Below, one piece after another: positions 60,449-64,000 of a stretch of 64,000 nucleotides of DNA (within the stretch, counting starts at the first letter, position 1; every line of letters begins with the position of its first letter). This DNA comes from Opitutaceae bacterium (GTDB taxonomy: Bacteria > Verrucomicrobiota > Verrucomicrobiia > Opitutales > Opitutaceae). Both the position numbers and the translations under genes were made by a program. The notes under the pieces were generated by a model. It did not search any database. It was not told the DNA's origin and saw only the letters and a program-made list of their open reading frames with translations. The stretch is taken from NCBI GenBank assembly GCA_030693515.1, contig JAUYAK010000010.1, positions 1 through 64,000 of the forward strand. The letters run 5' to 3'.

Positions 60449-61681
60449 ATGCGGCTTATCTGGATGGGAGTCGCCAGCGGCTGCCGCGAGGTGTGGGCGC
60501 ACAAGCTGCGCTCGTTCCTCACGCTCTTCGGCATCCTCCTCGGCGCCGCCGCCCTCGTCGGCATGATCGGCGTCGTCAACGGCCTCCTGCGCAGCTTCGA
60601 GACCGTCATCTATGAGACCGGCGGCATCGAGCGCATCACCATCAACTCCGGGCCGCCGCCCGAGAGCCAGCGCGAGAAGGCTGCGCTCTCGCCCGGCCGC
60701 ACCCTCAAGGATGTCGAGGCCATCCTCGACGCCGTGCCCCTCGTGCAACGCGTCACCGCGGAGGTCTCGATTCCCGGCGGCGCGCGGCTCTATTTCCAAG
60801 GTCGCGCGACCGGCCAGGCTGTGCGCGGCGTGCTGCCCGCGACGTTCGTCATGGATCGTTTCGAAATCGCGCAGGGCCGACTCCTCGGCGATCTCGACCT
60901 GGAGTTGCAGACGCAGGTCGTCGTGCTCGGCGCCAGCATTGCGCAGACGCTGTTCCTCCGCGGCATCGATCCGCTCGGCCGCGTCATCACGATCAACGCC
61001 CAGCCTTTCACCGTCGTCGGCGTCCTCAAGGACTACAGCCTCGCCGGCGGCGGCAGCCGGGTGAGTTCAAAGAACTACTCCGTGTTCATCCCGCTCACCA
61101 CGGCCCAGACGCTCTACCGCATCGACGAAAACGTGGACGTGATCAGCGTGCAGCTCGCCAACGTCGCCGACATGCCGCACGCCCTCGACCAGATCAGGAA
61201 CGTGCTCACCCACACGCACCGCGGCATCCAGGACATCCGGCTCGAGACGCGCGAGGACCTGCTCGCGAGTTTCGAGAAGACGCGCAACAGCTACTTCGCC
61301 TCCTTCGGCAGCGTGGCCGCCATCGCCCTGATCGTGGGCGGCATCGGCATCATGAACGTTATGCTCGCCTCGATCAGCGAACGCGTCCGCGAGATCGGCG
61401 TGCGCCGCGCGCTCGGCGCCAAGCGCACGGACATCCTCGTGCAGATCCTCGCCGAATCGATCACGCTGGCCGTGGCCGGCGGCCTTCTCGGGCTGCTGGC
61501 GAGCGTGGGGCTGATTCTGGTTTTGCAGCAGGTGGTGATGGAGTCGAACCGCCCCGAGCTTTCGCTCTGGGCGATGGCCATCGGCATCAGCTCGAGCGCT
61601 TTGATCGGCGTGCTCGCCGGCCTCTACCCCGCCATCCGCGCCTCCATGCTCAGCCCGGTGGAGGCGCTGCGCACGGATTGA
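60449..61681 (+). CDS. MacB-type ABC permease without ATPase domain
   Basis: 410 aa. N-terminal helix after WAHKLRSFLTLFGILLGAAA, periplasmic MacB_PCD domain (about 50-270), and three C-terminal helices (AAIALIVGGIGIMNVMLASI, then ERVREIGVRRALGAKRTDIL, and later VLAGLYPAIRASMLSPVEAL). E. coli MacB carries its own ATPase at the N-terminus; here it is absent and no separate ATPase gene follows, since the next gene is priA in the opposite direction. The ATPase must come from elsewhere, or the order adaptor-permease is missing its last gene. Confidence 0.88.
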   Translation: MRLIWMGVASGCREVWAHKLRSFLTLFGILLGAAALVGMIGVVNGLLRSFETVIYETGGIERITINSGPPPESQREKAALSPGRTLKDVEAILDAVPLVQRVTAEVSIPGGARLYFQGRATGQAVRGVLPATFVMDRFEIAQGRLLGDLDLELQTQVVVLGASIAQTLFLRGIDPLGRVITINAQPFTVVGVLKDYSLAGGGSRVSSKNYSVFIPLTTAQTLYRIDENVDVISVQLANVADMPHALDQIRNVLTHTHRGIQDIRLETREDLLASFEKTRNSYFASFGSVAAIALIVGGIGIMNVMLASISERVREIGVRRALGAKRTDILVQILAESITLAVAGGLLGLLASVGLILVLQQVVMESNRPELSLWAMAIGISSSALIGVLAGLYPAIRASMLSPVEALRTD

Positions 61682-61707
61682 GCGAGCACGCGCGGAAATT
61701 TAATTCG

Positions 61708-61795
61708 CGGTGGGGCCGGCTCTCCGAGCCGGCCTGAGTTGCAGGGTGATTCGCCCGCTGAAACTCAGACCGCTTGCGGAGAAGCGGCCCCACCC
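61708..61795. repeat. Complex inverted repeat between convergent permease and priA genes
   Basis: Contains the hairpin GGCCGGCTCTCCGAGCCGGCC-like palindrome at 61714-61734 and a second arm pair (GCGGTGGGGCC at 61708 with GGCCCCACC near 61787; CTGAGTT with AACTCAG inside). It is the same design as the other convergent-gene hairpins of the window, with unrelated sequence. Confidence 0.7.
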
Positions 61796-61813
61796 TCCGC
61801 GCCTGATTTTCAC

Positions 61814-64000
61814 TCACATCAGGTTCACCGGATCGACGTCGATCACCTGCGTCATGTCGTCGGGCCAGGCGAATTCGGCGCGCAGTTTCGCGAGCTGCGG
61901 CACCACCTTCGTCACCGCGCTGGTGAAATACCAGAGCTGCCAGCGATACTCGTCCTTGATTTTTTCGATGGGCGATGGCGACGGACCGCGCAGCTCCACT
62001 TGGTCGCCGAGGGTTTTCTCGACGAGCTTGGCCCACTGCTCGGCGAAGAATTTCAGTTTGTCGGGGTTCGGCCCGCGAAACAGGTGGTGGATCAGGTGCC
62101 GGTAGGGCGGATAGCGGAAATCCTTTCGCACCTTCAGCTCGCTCGCGGCGAAGCCCGCGTAGTCTGCGTGCCGCGAGAACTGGATCGCCTCCGCCTGCGG
62201 CGTGAACGTCTGCACGATCACCTCGCCCGCGCGATCGCCGCGACCGGCGCGGCCCGCCACCTGCACGAGGAGCTGGAAGGTCCGCTCGTTGGCCCGGAAA
62301 TCCGGGATGTGCATCGACATGTCGGCGTCGATCAGGCCGACGAGCGTCACGTTGGGGAAATCGAGGCCCTTGCCGATCATCTGCGTGCCGACGAGCACAT
62401 CGATCTTGCCGGCACGGAAGGCGGCGAGCACTTCGCGGAAGCGGTTCTTCTTGGACATCGTGTCGGTGTCCATGCGCTCGACACGCGCGCGCGGGACCAC
62501 GCGGCGCACGCTCTCCTCGATGCGCTGCGTGCCGAGGCCGCGCCAGCGAATGTCGGGCGCGGCGCACTTGGGGCAGCGCGCGGGCGCCGGGCGCTGGTCG
62601 CCGCAAAGGTGGCAGCGGAGCGTCTCATCCGTGCGGTGGTAGGTCAGCGCGATGCTGCAATGCGTGCATTCCTCCACGTGGCCGCAGGAGCGGCAGAGCA
62701 TCGACGACGAGTAGCCGCGACGGTTGATGAACAGGATCGTCTGCTCGCGCCGCTCCAGGCGGTCCTGCATCGCGCGCACGAGCTTGCCCGAGAGCGCGGG
62801 CAGGCCGCGCTGTTTCGCCGCCTCGATGCGCAGATCGACGATGTCGATGTAGGGCAGCTTGCGCGCATCGACCCGCTGCGTGAGCTGGAGCAGGCGGTAT
62901 TTCCCGGCCTCGACGTTGGTGAAGCTTTCGAGCGACGGCGTGGCGGAGCCGAGCAGCGCATGCGCGGCCGCGAGCTTGGCGCGCATCACCGCCACGTCGC
63001 GCCCGTGGTAGCGCGGGGTCTCATCCTGCTTGTAGGCGGGCTCGTGCTCCTCATCGACCACGATGAGCTTGAGGTTCTGCACCGGCGCGAAAATCGCCGA
63101 GCGCGCGCCCACCACCACGCGCGCCTCGCCCGTTGCCAGCGCCAGCCAGCCGTCGAGCCGCTCGCCTTCGCTCAGATGGCTGTGCCACACGACGCAGCGC
63201 TGCCCCTGCGCGATGGCCTCGAGCCGCGAGCGCAGGCGCGCGACCGTCTGCGGCGTGAGCGCGACCTCGGGCACCAGAAACACCACGCCGCCGCCCGCTT
63301 TCAGCGCCGCATCGATCGCGCGCAGATAAACCTCGGTCTTGCCGGAACCCGTCACGCCGTGGAGCAGCGACACGCCGAATTTCGACTCGGCGATGCTCGC
63401 GGCGAGCGCGGCCATGGCGACCTGCTGTTCGGCGTTGGGCGTGTGCGGCTGCGCGGCCACGAGTTCGCCCGCCGCATGATCGTCGGCGTAGGCGATGCGC
63501 TCGATGCGGCGGGATTCCTCGCGGATCACGCCGCGCTTCACGAGGGCGTTGACCACCGCGGCGGTCTGGCCGAGACGCGCGAGCACCAGGGCCTTCGCCT
63601 GCGGGCGGAACTGCTGCTCAAGAAAATGGTAAAGCCGGGCCTGGGCGGGGGCGCGCTTCTCCAGCGCCGCAACCTCGTCGTCGGCGAGCTTCGTCGCGAT
63701 CGCGAGGAGTTTTTCCTGTTTGAGCCCGGCGCCGCGCCGCACGGCGGCGGGGATCATCGTCTCGATGATGCTGTCGAGGCCGCACGCGTAGTAGCCAGCC
63801 ATCCAGCGCGCGAGCCCGAGCAGATCCGGCGGGAGCGCGGGAAACGGATAGACGACCTGTGCCACCGCCTTCAGCCGCTCGATCGGGAAATCCTTCGGCG
63901 CACCGATCTCGCCGACGATGCCGAGCTTCATCGTGTTCACGATTGGCACGCGCACGAGCGTGCCGACCGCCACCGAGGCGCACAGCAGCTCCGGCACCCG
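61814..64000 (-). CDS. priA: Primosomal protein N' (replication restart helicase), 5' end beyond window
   Basis: 728 codons visible; the frame is open to the window's last base (RVPELLCAS), so the first part, roughly the start of the DNA-binding domain, is missing. HGVTGSGKTEVYLRAIDAAL (Walker A), VVDEEHEPAYKQ (DEAH-type Walker B), LGSATPSLES and INRRGYSSSMLC then the zinc-binding cysteines CRSCGHVEECTHC, CHLCGDQ and CPKC, followed by GTQMIGKGLDFPNVTLVGL and QVAGRAGRG. It reloads the replicative helicase at stalled forks. Confidence 0.95.
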   Translation of the reverse strand, partial: RVPELLCASVAVGTLVRVPIVNTMKLGIVGEIGAPKDFPIERLKAVAQVVYPFPALPPDLLGLARWMAGYYACGLDSIIETMIPAAVRRGAGLKQEKLLAIATKLADDEVAALEKRAPAQARLYHFLEQQFRPQAKALVLARLGQTAAVVNALVKRGVIREESRRIERIAYADDHAAGELVAAQPHTPNAEQQVAMAALAASIAESKFGVSLLHGVTGSGKTEVYLRAIDAALKAGGGVVFLVPEVALTPQTVARLRSRLEAIAQGQRCVVWHSHLSEGERLDGWLALATGEARVVVGARSAIFAPVQNLKLIVVDEEHEPAYKQDETPRYHGRDVAVMRAKLAAAHALLGSATPSLESFTNVEAGKYRLLQLTQRVDARKLPYIDIVDLRIEAAKQRGLPALSGKLVRAMQDRLERREQTILFINRRGYSSSMLCRSCGHVEECTHCSIALTYHRTDETLRCHLCGDQRPAPARCPKCAAPDIRWRGLGTQRIEESVRRVVPRARVERMDTDTMSKKNRFREVLAAFRAGKIDVLVGTQMIGKGLDFPNVTLVGLIDADMSMHIPDFRANERTFQLLVQVAGRAGRGDRAGEVIVQTFTPQAEAIQFSRHADYAGFAASELKVRKDFRYPPYRHLIHHLFRGPNPDKLKFFAEQWAKLVEKTLGDQVELRGPSPSPIEKIKDEYRWQLWYFTSAVTKVVPQLAKLRAEFAWPDDMTQVIDVDPVNLM

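Overview
The window is GC-rich chromosomal DNA (by eye about two thirds G+C) from a free-living, aerobic, Gram-negative heterotroph. Family content points to the phylum Verrucomicrobiota, most likely an Opitutaceae-like member. The pointers are a complete Akkermansia-style Amuc_1098-1102 pilus-like operon (its first gene cut by the window edge), a DUF1501 plus DUF1800 pair, a Planctomycetes/Verrucomicrobia-type large cytochrome protein beside a sulfatase, a VPDSG-type C-terminal sorting tail, and a lysine/alanine-rich TraR/DksA-like protein. No rRNA, tRNA, CRISPR array or complete insertion sequence was seen.

Layout. 1-4777 (minus): envelope operon of an Ig-fold-like secreted protein, PilM-PilN fusion, Amuc_1100-like protein, a PilP-position protein and the start of a secretin. 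4957-6821: Nudix hydrolase and ceramidase-like protein. 6836-12067 (minus): DUF1800 and DUF1501 secreted proteins, a DUF433/DUF5615 toxin-antitoxin-like pair and a relic of a second DUF1501 gene. 12231-15827: pyruvate dehydrogenase E1 alpha, E1 beta and E2. 15863-21069: lipoprotein, family-B DNA polymerase, small membrane protein, a probable 6S RNA, a ClpS pair and a membrane transporter. 21314-24726: hemF-hemE-hemY for oxygen-dependent haem synthesis. 24769-33850: ileS, DksA-like protein, lspA, sulfatase and cytochrome. 33959-43488: amidohydrolases, LolC/E permease, lysS, sialate esterase, rhomboid-like protein, yicC-trpB.

43500-64000: a truncated VPDSG-tail gene, an ECF sigma / FecR / TonB-receptor signalling cassette, an orphan acyl carrier protein, a small gene behind a good sigma-54-type promoter, an SDR, a low-GC AbiJ-like defence gene, a sulfatase, ribulokinase, a TMTC-like membrane TPR protein, a zinc alcohol dehydrogenase, a MacA/MacB-like adaptor and permease, and priA running off the right edge. 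Much of the accessory content fits a polysaccharide or glycoconjugate degrader (two sulfatases, sialate O-acetylesterase, ribulokinase, polyol-type dehydrogenase, TonB receptor).

The spaces between genes are unusually structured. Four long hairpins share a GTGGGAGCG core that resembles gammaproteobacterial REP elements, and at least eight further inverted repeats of other sequence sit between genes. The most noteworthy items are the Amuc_1100-type operon, the REP-like hairpins, the 6S RNA candidate, the orphan AbiJ-like gene, and the toxin-antitoxin pair bracketed by two DUF1501 tails.
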